This document shows, in pieces, positions 40,516 through 49,970 of a stretch of 64,000 bases of DNA (the stretch's first letter is position 1; every line of letters starts with the position of its first letter). Location: the NCBI GenBank assembly GCA_017527825.1, contig JAFXPO010000047.1, positions 62,001 through 126,000 on the forward strand. Reading direction: 5' to 3'. Source of the stretch: Oscillospiraceae bacterium (lineage in GTDB: Bacteria > Bacillota > Clostridia > Oscillospirales > Oscillospiraceae). The position numbers were made by a program, and so were the translations under genes. The notes under the pieces are model-generated. The model searched no databases, was not told the DNA's origin, and saw only the letters and a list, made by a program, of their open reading frames with translations.

Positions 40516-41553
40516 TCACTCCGCCTTCTCCGCCCGATCCAGCCGCATCTTGTCGATGTCCCGCGCAATGTCGTCCGCGATACCGCTTCGCGCGACCTCG
40601 ACCGCCTGGCGAACCGCGTTGCAGAACGCCAATTCGTTCGATGAGCCATGCGCCTTGACCACGGGCTTGGAGATACCCAGCAGCGCCGTGCCGCCCACCT
40701 CGTTGGGGTCGAGCGTCTTTTTGAAGTCACGCAGTCCGCCTTTTAAAAGCAGCGCCGCCGCCTTGGTACCGGCGTTCTTCATCAGCACGCCCCTGAGCAT
40801 GCCGCTCATCAGCTTGCCCGCGCCCTCGATACTCTTGAGCATCACGTTGCCGGAGAAGCCGTCCGCCACGATGACGTCGCACTGGCCCAGCATTGCCTCC
40901 TTCGCCTCCACATTGCCCGTGAAGACCAACTCGCCGCGCTCGCCCGCTTCCTTGAGCTTCTGATACGTCTCCTTGCGGAGCGTGTCGCCCTTTTCCTCCT
41001 CCGCGCCGATGTTCAAAAGCCCTACACGGGGCTTGTCCACGCCCAGCACCTTGGAGGCATAGTAACTGCCAAGATATGCGAATTGCAGCAGATATTCCAC
41101 TGTGCACTCCGCGTTCGCGCCGCAGTCCAGCAGTACCGCGCGGCCGTTGGCGGTGGGGATCGTGGGTGCCAGCGCGGCGCGGCGCAAGCCGCGGATGCGC
41201 TTGACCACCAGTGTCGCGCCCGCGAGCAGCGCGCCGGTGCTGCCGGCGGAGACAAAGCCGTCGGCTTCGCCGTTTTTCACCAGATTGAGACCCACCGTCA
41301 GCGACGAGTCCGGCTTTTTCTTGAACGCCGTGGCGGGATCGTCCGCGATCTCCACCACCTCCGTGGCGTTCTGGATCGTGATGCCCTTGGGCAGAGTCGG
41401 CCAGCCGATCTCACGCAGCACGCCGTGAATCGCGCTCTCCTGCCCGACGAGGACGAGCTCCACGTCAGGGTATTTCTCCCGCGCCAGCAGTGCGCCCTTG
41501 ACCGGAGCCTGCGGAGCGAAGTCGCCACCCATGGCGTCAATGGCAATTCTCAT
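40516..41553 (-). CDS. plsX: Phosphate acyltransferase PlsX (345 aa)
   Basis: Converts acyl-ACP to acyl-phosphate at the membrane surface, the first step to phosphatidic acid with PlsY. Opens with RIAIDAMGGDFAP, the PlsX signature; VSAGSTGALLAGATLVVKRI and VADGFSGNVMLKSIEGAGKL follow. AAGGAG lies before the ATG, which overlaps the trmFO stop (ATGA). acpP follows 115 bp on. Confidence 0.96.
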   Translation of the reverse strand: MRIAIDAMGGDFAPQAPVKGALLAREKYPDVELVLVGQESAIHGVLREIGWPTLPKGITIQNATEVVEIADDPATAFKKKPDSSLTVGLNLVKNGEADGFVSAGSTGALLAGATLVVKRIRGLRRAALAPTIPTANGRAVLLDCGANAECTVEYLLQFAYLGSYYASKVLGVDKPRVGLLNIGAEEEKGDTLRKETYQKLKEAGERGELVFTGNVEAKEAMLGQCDVIVADGFSGNVMLKSIEGAGKLMSGMLRGVLMKNAGTKAAALLLKGGLRDFKKTLDPNEVGGTALLGISKPVVKAHGSSNELAFCNAVRQAVEVARSGIADDIARDIDKMRLDRAEKAE

Positions 41554-42899
41554 TGGTCGTTCTCCTTGATATCAGAAAGGATTTCGGCACGCAGGGAGTC
41601 GATGATCTCCAGTGAGCGCTTGCTTAACTCCGCGTTCTTGTTGCGTTTGCCCTTAACGCGGTAGCCCAGCGGCGGGATGATGCCGAAGTTGACGTTCATC
41701 GGCTGGAACTCTGTCACGCTACCGTTGCTGACGTACAGTCCCAGCGCGCCGATGGCGGTCTCCTGCGGAAAATCCACAGGCTCCTTGTCCCCCAGCCGCC
41801 GCGCCAGCTCCACGCCGACAAGGAAACCTGACGCCGCGGACTCCACATAGCCTTCCACGCCGGTCATCTGCCCCGCGAACGCGATGCGCGGATCGGCGAT
41901 GAGCCGGTAGTAGCGATCCAGCAGGCGCGGGGAATCGAGGTAAGTATTGCGGTGCATGACGCCGTAGCGCACAAACTCCGCGTTCTTGAGCGCGGGGATC
42001 ATGGAGAACACCCGCTTTTGCTCCGGGAAGCGAAGATGCGTCTGGAAGCCCACCAGATTGTAAACGCTGCCCTCCGAATTGTCGCGGCGCAGCTGCACCA
42101 CGGCGAAGGGTTCCCTGCCTGTTTTCGGGTCCTTGAGACCGCGGGGCTTGAGCGGACCATAGCACAGCGTGTCGCGTCCGCGACGCGCCATGACCTCCAC
42201 CGGCATGCAGCCCTCGAACACGTTTTTGTCCTCAAAGCCGTGCACCGGCGCTTCCTCCGCCGTCGTCAGCGCCTCCCAGAACGCGAGGTACTCCTCCTCC
42301 GTCAGGGGGCAGTTGACATAATCCGCCGTCCCTTTGTCGTAACGGGAGGCAAACCACGCGCTTTCCATATCGACGCTCTCAAAGGTCACCAGCGGCGCGG
42401 CGGCGTCGAAGAAATGCAGGGTGTTTCCCGCGTCGTCTCCGCCGCCGATCTTTCGCACAATGGCGTCCGCCAGCGCGTCGCTCGTCAGCGGACCGGACGC
42501 CACGACCACAAGCCCTTCCGCAGGGAGCTCCGTCACCTCTCCGTCCACAACGGTGATGTTGGGATGGCTGCGGACGCGCTCGGTGACAAGCCGGGCAAAG
42601 CCGTGGCGGTCCACCGCCAGCGCGCCGCCCGCCTCCACGCGGGTTTCGTCCGCGCAGCGAAGGATCAGCGAGCCGAGGCGGCGCATCTCTTCCTTCAAAA
42701 GCCCCACCGCGTTCTCCAGCTGGTCGGAGCGCAGGGAATTGGAGCAGCAAAGCTCCGCAAAATTGTCGGTTTCATGGGCGGGCGTGCGCTTTTGCGGCTT
42801 CATCTCCCGCAGCGTCACGGATATGCCGCGCCGGGCAAGCTGCCACGCGCACTCGCTGCCGGCGAGTCCCGCGCCGATTACTGTTACCTGATTGTTCAT
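41550..42899 (-). CDS. trmFO: Methylenetetrahydrofolate-tRNA (uracil-5-)-methyltransferase TrmFO (449 aa)
   Basis: Methylates U54 of tRNA using folate and FAD. Dinucleotide site VIGAGLAGSECAWQLARRG, then LREMKPQKRTPAH and ELCCSNSLRSD, which is the TrmFO-specific segment with the catalytic Cys region; CPLTEEEYLAFW, FEGCMPVEVMARRG and GQMTGVEGYVESAASG complete it. ATGA overlaps link it to topA upstream and plsX downstream. A typical topA-trmFO order. Confidence 0.96.
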   Translation of the reverse strand: MNNQVTVIGAGLAGSECAWQLARRGISVTLREMKPQKRTPAHETDNFAELCCSNSLRSDQLENAVGLLKEEMRRLGSLILRCADETRVEAGGALAVDRHGFARLVTERVRSHPNITVVDGEVTELPAEGLVVVASGPLTSDALADAIVRKIGGGDDAGNTLHFFDAAAPLVTFESVDMESAWFASRYDKGTADYVNCPLTEEEYLAFWEALTTAEEAPVHGFEDKNVFEGCMPVEVMARRGRDTLCYGPLKPRGLKDPKTGREPFAVVQLRRDNSEGSVYNLVGFQTHLRFPEQKRVFSMIPALKNAEFVRYGVMHRNTYLDSPRLLDRYYRLIADPRIAFAGQMTGVEGYVESAASGFLVGVELARRLGDKEPVDFPQETAIGALGLYVSNGSVTEFQPMNVNFGIIPPLGYRVKGKRNKNAELSKRSLEIIDSLRAEILSDIKENDQ

Positions 42900-45271
42900 T
42901 TGTCCTCAAAATCATCCGCGCTGACGCTCACCGCCTTAGCGGTCGTCTTTTTGGTTGTTGTCTTTTTGGTTGTTGTCTTTTTGGTTGTTGTCTTTCTCGT
43001 CGTGGTTTTCTTCGTGGCGGTCTTCGCCGTTTTTTCCGCAGTCCCATCAGTCGTTTTCTTCGCCGCGGCTTTTTTGGCGGTCTTTGTCTCCGCCTTGGCG
43101 TCGGCTGCGCCGTCCTGCTCCGCCGCAGCCTTCCTGGTGTAGCCGCGCTTCTCCTCCGGCACAAAGTTCGCGCATTCCGGGTTGATGCAGTACGGGCGCT
43201 TGTAGCCCTTGCCGGACTTCTTGAACATCGTATGACCGCAGGCAGGGCAGTCGTCCTTCACCGGCACGTCAAAGGTCGTGAACTCGCATGCCTTCGTCGG
43301 GTCTTTGCTGCCGCGGAACTCACAGGCATAATAGGTGTACTGCTTGTTGGTCTTCTTACTCACGCCGGTGCGCTTCATGAGCCGCCCGCCGCACAGCGGG
43401 CAGCGTCCCGGCATTTCGATGACCAGCGGCTTGGTGAACGTACACTCAGGATAGCCGGGGCAGGCAAGGAATCTGCCAAAGCGCCCGGATTTTACCACCA
43501 TGTTGCGGCCGCAGATATCGCACTTCTCCTCGCTGACCTCGTCGGGTACCTTCAGGTGCTGACCCTCCAGGTCTTTTTCCGCCTTCTCCAGCTCGGCGGA
43601 AAACTCACCGTAGAAGCTGCGCAGAATGTCCTTCCACGCTTTCTTTCCCTCCTCAACGGCATCCAGCGTCTCCTCCATGCGGGCGGTGAACTTGGTATCC
43701 ACAATGTCGGGGAACTTGTCCTCCATCAACCCCGTCACTACCGTGCCCAGCGGCGTCGGGCGCAGGTACTTCCCCTCCTTGACCACATACTCGCGGTCGA
43801 GGATCGTGGAGACCGTGGGCGCGTAGGTGGAGGGGCGGCCGATGCCGTTTTGCTCCATGGCGCGGATCAGCGTCGCGTCGGTATAGCGCACGGGCGGTTG
43901 GGTAAAGTGCTGCTCCGGGGTAAATCCGTCCAACTCCAAGGTCTGCCCCTCAGTGAGCGGGGGCAGCTTGATCGTCTTCTCCTCCCGCTCATCATCGCGG
44001 GATTCTTCATAGAGGGCAGTATAGCCCGAAAACTTGAGATCGCTGGCGCTGGCGCGGAACTCGTGCCCGTTCGCCTCGATCTCCACGCTGACGCTGTCAT
44101 AAACGGCGTTCGCCATCTGGCTGGCGAGGAAACGGCTCCAGATAAGCCGGTACAGGCGGTACTGCTCACCGGTGAGGCTCGCCTTGACGCGCTCCGGCGA
44201 CAGCTCGACGCTGGATGGGCGGATCGCCTCATGCGCGTCCTGCGCGCCCGCCTTGGCGCGGAAGCGCCGCGTGGTCGCGGGATAGTAGTCCTTGCCATAG
44301 CGACCGAGAATGAAATCCTTGGCGGCGGCGAGCGCCTCCTCGGAAATGCGCAGGGAATCGGTTCGCATGTAGGTGATAAGACCCACGGTGCCCTCGCCCT
44401 CAATGTCCACGCCCTCATAGAGCTGCTGGGCGATCGCCATGGTGCGGCGCGGCGTCATGTTCAGCTTGCGGGACGCCTCCTGCTGGAGGGTGGAGGTGGT
44501 AAACGGGGGCGACGGGGAGCGCTGTTTGTCCGCGCGCTTGATGGTCTTGACGCGGAACACCGCGCTTTTGGTATCCTCAATGATCGCGCTCACCGCCTCC
44601 TGGGAGCCGGGTTCTGCCTTTTTGCCGTCTCTGCCGTAGTAGTGGGCAAGGAAGGGCTTGTTCTTGGGATCGTCCCGCAGCGCGGCATCCAGCGTCCAGT
44701 ACTCCTCCGGCTCAAACGCGTCGATCTCCTTCTCGCGGTCGTCCACCATGCGCATGGCGACAGACTGCACACGCCCCGCGGACAAGCCGCGGCGCACCTT
44801 TTTCCACAGCAGCGGTGAGAGCTGATAGCCCACGATGCGATCCAGAATGCGACGCGCCTGCTGCGCGTCCACCAAATCCTGATCGATGGCGCGGGGTTCC
44901 TTGATGCTTTCGCTGACGACCTTCTTTGTGATCTCGTTGAACGTCACGCGCTTCGCCTTGGTGTCATCCAGGTCGAGCAGCGCCTTCAGATGCCACGAGA
45001 TTGCCTCGCCCTCACGGTCCGGGTCGGTTGCGAGATAGACCGTGTCGCTCGCCTTGGCGGACGCCTTCAGTTCTTTGATGAGCGCTTCCTTGCCCTTGAT
45101 GGGCTTATAGTCCGGCTCAAAATCGTTTTCAAGATCGACGCCGAGCTTGCTCTTGGGCAGGTCGCGCAGATGCCCCATGCTCGCCGTCACAGTATAATCC
45201 TTGCCCAGATATTTTCCGATGGTCTTTGCCTTGGCAGGCGACTCAACGATCACCAGATGCTTCTTTGCCAT
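42896..45271 (-). CDS. topA: DNA topoisomerase I (791 aa)
   Basis: Type IA enzyme that relaxes negative supercoils. Toprim VESPAKAKTIGKYLG, TDPDREGEAISWHL, the active-site Tyr in GLITYMRTDSLRIS, and three zinc-binding segments near residues 580-715 (CDICGR, CPLCGGR, CPACGHTM). The last 80 residues are Ala/Lys/Thr-rich, with a low-complexity KKTTT run and an acidic end VSADDFEDK. The 15-bp DNA repeats coding for the KKTTT run are at 42945-42989. Confidence 0.97.
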   Translation of the reverse strand: MAKKHLVIVESPAKAKTIGKYLGKDYTVTASMGHLRDLPKSKLGVDLENDFEPDYKPIKGKEALIKELKASAKASDTVYLATDPDREGEAISWHLKALLDLDDTKAKRVTFNEITKKVVSESIKEPRAIDQDLVDAQQARRILDRIVGYQLSPLLWKKVRRGLSAGRVQSVAMRMVDDREKEIDAFEPEEYWTLDAALRDDPKNKPFLAHYYGRDGKKAEPGSQEAVSAIIEDTKSAVFRVKTIKRADKQRSPSPPFTTSTLQQEASRKLNMTPRRTMAIAQQLYEGVDIEGEGTVGLITYMRTDSLRISEEALAAAKDFILGRYGKDYYPATTRRFRAKAGAQDAHEAIRPSSVELSPERVKASLTGEQYRLYRLIWSRFLASQMANAVYDSVSVEIEANGHEFRASASDLKFSGYTALYEESRDDEREEKTIKLPPLTEGQTLELDGFTPEQHFTQPPVRYTDATLIRAMEQNGIGRPSTYAPTVSTILDREYVVKEGKYLRPTPLGTVVTGLMEDKFPDIVDTKFTARMEETLDAVEEGKKAWKDILRSFYGEFSAELEKAEKDLEGQHLKVPDEVSEEKCDICGRNMVVKSGRFGRFLACPGYPECTFTKPLVIEMPGRCPLCGGRLMKRTGVSKKTNKQYTYYACEFRGSKDPTKACEFTTFDVPVKDDCPACGHTMFKKSGKGYKRPYCINPECANFVPEEKRGYTRKAAAEQDGAADAKAETKTAKKAAAKKTTDGTAEKTAKTATKKTTTRKTTTKKTTTKKTTTKKTTAKAVSVSADDFEDK
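42945..42989. repeat. Three perfect 15-bp tandem repeats in topA
   Basis: The unit GTCTTTTTGGTTGTT is repeated three times in a row on the plus strand, with diverged copies following. Each codes for a five-residue Lys/Thr unit near the TopA C-terminus. Confidence 0.85.
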
Positions 45272-45277
45272 GATCGG

Positions 45278-46489
45278 TTACTCCTCTATCAATTCAACAT
45301 TCAGCGAAAAGAGCTTGCCGCTGCCCTGCGTGACGTGCCCTTCGATCTCCAGCACCGTCAGCGCGGACAGCACCCGCCGCGTCGGAAGATTCACCGCCTC
45401 GATCAGGTCGTCCACCTGCATTTCGCCGTCTCTGAGTATTTTCAGTATGTGTACCTGATCGTCCGTCAGGCCCGTCTGCCCCTCGCGGACGTCCAGCGCC
45501 GGGAGCTTTTCCTGCTCTGCCTGCTCCGCCTGCTTTGCCGCGGCGATCTCCTGCCGCGCCTGATAGCCCATGGTCTGCGGCATCTCCACGCGCCCGCAGT
45601 GCAGTTTATGCGGAAACCGCGCCTCGTACTCCCACAGCACGTCGGAGGTGTCCGCCACCAGCGACGCTTCGCCATCGGCGATCATGCGGTTGCAGCCGCG
45701 GCTCATGGGAGCCTTGATGGGACCGGGTACCGCGAACACGTCACGCCCCTGCTCCAGCGCCGTGTGCGCGGTGATGAGGGCGCCGCTTCGTTCCGGCGCC
45801 TCCACGACCACCGTCGCAAGGCACATCCCGCTGATGATGCGGTTGCGCTTCGGGAAATGCTGCCCGATGGCGGGTGTCCCCGGCGGGTATTCAGTCACCA
45901 GCGCACCGGAAGCCGCCACATCCCGATACAGCCACTCGTTGCCCGCGGGATAGATCACGTCCATGCCGCAGCCCAGCAGCGCCACCGTCTTTGCGCCCGC
46001 GCGGAGCGCGCCGCGATGCGCCGCCGTATCGATGCCGTAAGCGCCGCCGGAAACGATCAGCGCCCCCTGCTTTGCCATGGCGTACGCCAGCTCCTGCGCG
46101 GTCTCGATGCCATAGGGCGTCGCCTTGCGGGTGCCGACCATGGCAATGGCGGCTTCCTCGTCGATCAGCGGCAGCTGCCCCTTGACATACAAAAGGCAGG
46201 GCGGTTCATAGATATTGCGCAGGCGCACGGGATAGTCCGCGTCCTGCATGGTGAGAATGCGCAGCTCCAGCCGCTCGCAGTCGCCGAGGATACGGTCCGC
46301 CGCCGCGGTGCTCTTGTCCGCGAGCTGCGCGGCGAGGCGCGGGTTCATGCCCTCAACCTGCAAGTAATCCTCCGCATCGGCATAGTAGATGTTCTCCGGC
46401 GTTCCGAAGTGTTCCAGCAGCCGCAGCTTCAGGCGCATGGGCAAGCCCTTGTGTTCGCTCAGCCAGACCCAGTATTTGGTTCCCGCCAT
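45278..46489 (-). CDS. dprA: DNA-processing protein DprA (403 aa)
   Basis: Loads RecA on single-stranded DNA during uptake. Rossmann-like core with TPYGIETAQELAYAM, SGGAYGIDTAAHRGAL, LLGCGMDVIYPAGN and FPKRNRIISGM, all family hallmarks; N-terminal HhH-like segment EGMNPRLAAQLADKS; C-terminal winged helix (LPTRRVLSALTVLEIEG). Six bp upstream of topA; the dprA-topA order is common in Firmicutes. Together with the ComEA-like HhH protein it hints at transformation capacity. Confidence 0.95.
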   Translation of the reverse strand: MAGTKYWVWLSEHKGLPMRLKLRLLEHFGTPENIYYADAEDYLQVEGMNPRLAAQLADKSTAAADRILGDCERLELRILTMQDADYPVRLRNIYEPPCLLYVKGQLPLIDEEAAIAMVGTRKATPYGIETAQELAYAMAKQGALIVSGGAYGIDTAAHRGALRAGAKTVALLGCGMDVIYPAGNEWLYRDVAASGALVTEYPPGTPAIGQHFPKRNRIISGMCLATVVVEAPERSGALITAHTALEQGRDVFAVPGPIKAPMSRGCNRMIADGEASLVADTSDVLWEYEARFPHKLHCGRVEMPQTMGYQARQEIAAAKQAEQAEQEKLPALDVREGQTGLTDDQVHILKILRDGEMQVDDLIEAVNLPTRRVLSALTVLEIEGHVTQGSGKLFSLNVELIEE

Positions 46490-46510
46490 ACCATTCCCCT
46501 CACTGTTCGA

Positions 46511-47272
46511 TTATCGGTACATCTCCCAGAGCAGCACCGACGCCGCGGTCGCGGCGTTGAGCGACTCACACCGGGCGCTCATGGGAATCTTCACCGTGCG
46601 GTCACACAGCGCCAGCAGTTCGGCGCTCAAGCCCCGCCCTTCGCTGCCGATGGCGGCTGCGGCGCGGCTGAGGTTCGCGTCACACAGCGACACCGTGTCG
46701 CCGCGCAGCGCCGCGCCGCAGAGCGGCAAACCGCTCTTCCGCAGCAGCGCCGCCAGCTCCTGCGCCGCGCACGTCCACACACGGCAGCGGAAGATCGCGC
46801 CCATGGTGGCTCGCACGGTCTTGGGATTGTGCAAATCGGCGCAGGCGTTCACGAGGAACACGCCGTCGCACTCAAACGCGTCCGCCGTGCGCAGGATCGT
46901 ACCCACGTTGCCGGGGTCCTGCACGCCGTCCAGCACGAGGTAGTGCGCGCCGGTCAGCGTCTCCGGCAGCGCCGGACGCTCCAGGCGTGCGGTGAACAGC
47001 GCCCCCTGCGGCGTCTCCGCCGGGCTGACAGACTTCATCAGCTCCGCGCTCACGCGCACGGCGCGGACGCCGTCCGGCAGCGCCGGAATCTCAACGCCCT
47101 CGGAAAACACCGCGGACTTGAGCGGCGCGTTCCACCGGAGTGCCTCACCCAGCAGCTTGACGCCGTCGCCCAGATATTCGCCGCACTGATCGCGGTACGC
47201 GCGGGAGGACGCCAGCTTGCGCAGATGCGTCAGGTACGCGTTGTGGCGGCTTGTGATGGTTTCGATCCGCAT
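46511..47272 (-). CDS. TrmH-family RNA 2'-O-methyltransferase, RlmB/SpoU-like (253 aa)
   Basis: Start at ATG 47272 with GGGAGG upstream; the longer frame lacks an SD. SpoU motifs: VLDGVQDPGNVGTILRTADAF (motif 1), GSEGRGLSAELLALCDRTVKIPM (motif 2) and SLNAATAASVLLWEM (motif 3, knot). N-terminal L30e-like substrate domain. The family methylates tRNA or 23S rRNA; the substrate is not determined. Lies between secG and dprA. Confidence 0.92.
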   Translation of the reverse strand: MRIETITSRHNAYLTHLRKLASSRAYRDQCGEYLGDGVKLLGEALRWNAPLKSAVFSEGVEIPALPDGVRAVRVSAELMKSVSPAETPQGALFTARLERPALPETLTGAHYLVLDGVQDPGNVGTILRTADAFECDGVFLVNACADLHNPKTVRATMGAIFRCRVWTCAAQELAALLRKSGLPLCGAALRGDTVSLCDANLSRAAAAIGSEGRGLSAELLALCDRTVKIPMSARCESLNAATAASVLLWEMYR

Positions 47273-47337
47273 GGCAGCCTCCCTTCTATACATTAAAACA
47301 AAGAAACAATAGCACAACCTTTTTTCAATTGCAAGGG

Positions 47338-47370
47338 CAAAAAAAGAAGCGGGTCCAGCGACCCGCTTCT
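47338..47370 (-). terminator. Terminator of secG
   Basis: Stem AGAAGCGGGT / ACCCGCTTCT (47345-47370) followed on the minus strand by TTTTTTT (to 47338). Confidence 0.88.
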
Positions 47371-47382
47371 CTCTGGGAGCAA

Positions 47383-47610
47383 TTACAGCATGTTCAGTGC
47401 CAGCGTGAGGACGATAAACACCGCGCCGACCCACTTGGTCGCGCGCGCGAGCTTCGCGTCAAGGGACTTTGCCTTGTTCTTGGACATGAAGCTGTCCGCC
47501 ATACCGCCGATAGCGCCGGACAGACCGGCGGACTTGCCGGATTGGATCAGGACGACGGCAATCACGAACAGACCGCACAGAACCTGCAGGATCATCACAA
47601 CTGTAAACAT
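47383..47610 (-). CDS. secG: Preprotein translocase subunit SecG (75 aa)
   Basis: Two membrane helices (VVMILQVLCGLFVIAVVLIQ and ATKWVGAVFIVLTLALNML) with the cytosolic loop GKSAGLSGAIGGMADSFMSK between, the classic SecG layout. Assists SecYE and SecA in protein export. GGAGG precedes the ATG. Own promoter and terminator. Confidence 0.95.
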   Translation of the reverse strand: MFTVVMILQVLCGLFVIAVVLIQSGKSAGLSGAIGGMADSFMSKNKAKSLDAKLARATKWVGAVFIVLTLALNML

Positions 47611-47640
47611 GGAACTTTTACCTCCGTTATCTGGTCATGC

Positions 47641-47680
47641 AGGGTATTCCCCCGCAATTTTCAATCGCAGGGGATATCCT
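47641..47680 (-). other. Imperfect leader hairpin upstream of secG
   Basis: AGGGTATTCCCCCGC ... GCAGGGGATATCCT fold-back with a bulge, lying in the secG leader just after its -10. No U-tract, so not a clear terminator. Confidence 0.4.
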
Positions 47681-47704
47681 AACATATCTTTTTCGGAATT
47701 GCAA
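47676..47704 (-). promoter_or_regulatory. Promoter of secG
   Basis: -35 TTGCAA (47699-47704), 17-bp spacer, -10 TAGGAT (47676-47681) on the minus strand. Confidence 0.68.
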
Positions 47705-47713
47705 GAGAAATTT

Positions 47714-48001
47714 TCAGCGCCCCATCTCATCCTGCGCCTCGCAGAAGTCGATGATCTCGTCATATTCCGGTCCCAGGGTCTTGCGCAGCAGCGCGATGAG
47801 CGCCACAACGCCATCGCGCGTCATCAGAACGCTGGTGAGCTGATCGCTCTTGCGGGCGGAGGCGGAAACCGGTCCTTTCTCGGTCATCCGGGACTCCGTT
47901 TCCATGTACTGCATCATGAAATCCAGTTGCAGCTCTACGGTGCGCCCCTGTTTGCTAGCGTTGCGGGCGATGCCAAAGGCATTGGTAAAGTACGGCTTCA
48001 T
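47714..48001 (-). CDS. Unrecognised small cytosolic protein (95 aa)
   Basis: GGAGGAGG lies upstream of ATG 48001, four bp after the stop of the preceding gene. No signal peptide or membrane helix. Polar, mostly helical (QLDFMMQYMETESRM, DGVVALIALLRKTLGPEYDE). One Cys. No family recognised. Probably co-transcribed with the next small gene, and downstream of glpK. Confidence 0.7.
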   Translation of the reverse strand: MKPYFTNAFGIARNASKQGRTVELQLDFMMQYMETESRMTEKGPVSASARKSDQLTSVLMTRDGVVALIALLRKTLGPEYDEIIDFCEAQDEMGR

Positions 48002-48005
48002 CGGC

Positions 48006-48353
48006 TCATTCCTCCTCCGTATCCTCCGCGCCGGTTGCGCGAAGCGCCGCGATCTTCTCCTGTGACGCGCGAATCGACTTCACAACGTCCGCCACCGCTT
48101 CGGGCGGATTGTCGCCGCACTGCGCGACATACCACTCGCCCAGCGCCTGACAGTTTCGTGCGAGGCTGCGTTTCTCGCTGAGCAGCGCGGCTTTTTCCTC
48201 GGCGTAGCCCTTCAGGCTGCTCGCCTTCTCGCCGGCATATTCCCTGATGGCGCCCGCCTTTTCGCCCGCCGCCGCGGCGGCTCCCTGGGCAAGCTCCGTC
48301 GCCGCGTAGGCGGCGTTTTGCGCCATGCGCTTGAGTTCCTCCAAATTTGGCAT
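48006..48353 (-). CDS. Unrecognised Ala-rich helical protein (115 aa)
   Basis: AAGGAGATAACATC upstream of ATG 48353. The N-terminal 70 residues are Ala/Glu/Lys-rich with 7- and 11-residue periodicity (AAYAATELAQGAAAAAGEKAG, YAGEKASSLKGYAEEK), expected to form a long amphipathic helix, as in apolipoprotein- or LEA-like proteins. Two Cys later. It may be linked to glpK 24 bp upstream, but I cannot infer a function. Confidence 0.7.
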   Translation of the reverse strand: MPNLEELKRMAQNAAYAATELAQGAAAAAGEKAGAIREYAGEKASSLKGYAEEKAALLSEKRSLARNCQALGEWYVAQCGDNPPEAVADVVKSIRASQEKIAALRATGAEDTEEE

Positions 48354-48377
48354 GATGTTATCTCCTTTCTCGTTTGG

Positions 48378-49889
48378 TCAGTTTTTCTCAACCCAGCCGC
48401 CGGCGCAGTTCACCGCCCGCTTCCAGCCGCGATAGATTTCCTCGCATTCGTACTGCTCGCGCTGCGGCTCAAACACTCTCGCGCTGACGCGGGCGGCGCG
48501 CACCTCGTCAAGGCTCTGCCACAGTCCCACCGCGAGTCCCGCCAGCGCGGCGGCGCCGAAGGCGGTGGTCTCCACCATCTCCGGGCGGTCCACCGGAATG
48601 CGCAGCAGGTCTGCCTGAAACTGCATCATGATGTCGCTGACGCTCGCGCCGCCGTCGACGCGCAGCACGGTGATCTCGCAGCCTGCGTCCTGCCGCATGG
48701 CGGTCATCAGGTCGGTGACCTGATAGGCGATGGATTCCAGCACCGCGCGGGCAAAGTGCGCGCGCGACGTACCGCGGGTCATGCCTACCACGCAGCCGCG
48801 GGCGTACATGTCCCAATACGGCGCGCCGAGTCCCGTGAACGCCGGCACAAGATAGATGCCTCCGGTGTCCGGCACACTCTCGGCGAGGCGGTCACACTCC
48901 GGCGCGCTGTCGATGAGGTGCATTTCGTCGCGCAGCCACTGGATCGCGCTGCCCGCGTTGAACACGCTGCCCTCCAGCGCGTAGGTGGTTTCACCGTTCA
49001 CGCTCCACGCGACGCTCGTCACCAGCCCCGCGCGGGAGCGCACCGGCTTGACGCCCACGTTCATCAGTGTGAAGCAGCCCGTGCCGTAGGTGTTCTTCGC
49101 CTGTCCCCGCTCAAAGCAGCCCTGTCCGAATAGCGCCGACTGCTGGTCGCCCGCTGCGCCGCAGACCGGCACGCCGGCTAAGTCCTCCAGTCCCTCGATG
49201 CCGTCGGCAACCACGCCGTAAACCTCAGAGTTCCCCACCGGCTTTGGCAGCATGGACATGGGGATATTCAGCAGCCGGCACAGTTCCTCGTCCCATGTGA
49301 GCGTGTGGATGTTGAAGAGCATCGTGCGCGAGGCGTTAGAGTAGTCCGTGACGTACGCCTTGCCGCCGGTAAGCTTCCAGATGAGCCACGTCTCCACCGT
49401 GCCGAAAAGCAGCTCGCCGCGCTCCGCCTTCTCCCGCGCGCCGGGGACATTGTCCAGCAGCCACCGGATCTTCGTGCCGGAGAAGTACGCGTCGATCAAA
49501 AGTCCCGTCTTTTCCGCCACCAGCTCGTTGATGCCGTGATGCTCCCGCATCAGCGTATCACAAATTTCCGCCGTGCGGCGGCACTGCCAGACAATCGCGT
49601 TGTGGATGGGCTTGCCCGTTGCCTTCTCCCAGACGATGGTGGTCTCGCGCTGGTTGGTGATGCCAATGCCCGCAACCTCCGCGGCGAGACCGGACTCCCG
49701 CAGTGCCTTTGCCGCCACCATGCGCTGCGTGCCCCAAATCTCCAGCGGGTCATGCTCCACCCAGCCGGGCTTGGGGTATATCTGCGTGAAGTCGTGCTGC
49801 GCCTTGGCGACAATCTCCCCCGCCTTGTTGAACACAATCGCGCGGGAACTGGTCGTTCCCTGGTCGAGGGCAAGGATGTAGTTTTTCAT
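48378..49889 (-). CDS. glpK: Glycerol kinase (503 aa)
   Basis: Phosphorylates glycerol to glycerol-3-phosphate. ATG 49889 has GGGGGA upstream. FGGY-family signatures: [15 protein letters not shown] (ATP site), [19 protein letters not shown], and the C-terminal LAGLAVGLW. Normal length. Divergent from a monoacylglycerol-lipase-like gene, so both may use host or membrane glycerides, a link that is inferred. No GlpF or GlpD in the window. Confidence 0.95.
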   Translation of the reverse strand: MKNYILALDQGTTSSRAIVFNKAGEIVAKAQHDFTQIYPKPGWVEHDPLEIWGTQRMVAAKALRESGLAAEVAGIGITNQRETTIVWEKATGKPIHNAIVWQCRRTAEICDTLMREHHGINELVAEKTGLLIDAYFSGTKIRWLLDNVPGAREKAERGELLFGTVETWLIWKLTGGKAYVTDYSNASRTMLFNIHTLTWDEELCRLLNIPMSMLPKPVGNSEVYGVVADGIEGLEDLAGVPVCGAAGDQQSALFGQGCFERGQAKNTYGTGCFTLMNVGVKPVRSRAGLVTSVAWSVNGETTYALEGSVFNAGSAIQWLRDEMHLIDSAPECDRLAESVPDTGGIYLVPAFTGLGAPYWDMYARGCVVGMTRGTSRAHFARAVLESIAYQVTDLMTAMRQDAGCEITVLRVDGGASVSDIMMQFQADLLRIPVDRPEMVETTAFGAAALAGLAVGLWQSLDEVRAARVSARVFEPQREQYECEEIYRGWKRAVNCAGGWVEKN

Positions 49890-49970
49890 CGAAATCCCCC
49901 TGTTCATTTTTGGTGATGTGTGATAGAATACTTTTTGTTGAGATTATATCACAGGGAGGTTGATTTTACC

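Noticed and set aside
42940-43010. Short repeats as a possible CRISPR array
   Set aside because: The 15-bp units are directly adjacent without spacers and code for Lys/Thr residues of TopA.
44990-47296. A 768-codon plus-strand frame opposite topA, dprA and the rlmB-like gene
   Set aside because: It crosses three real genes and is Arg/His/Gln-rich without domain features.
49890-49970. Definite promoters for glpK and the lipase
   Set aside because: AT-rich -10-like sequences occur on both strands, but no convincing -35 at proper spacing.
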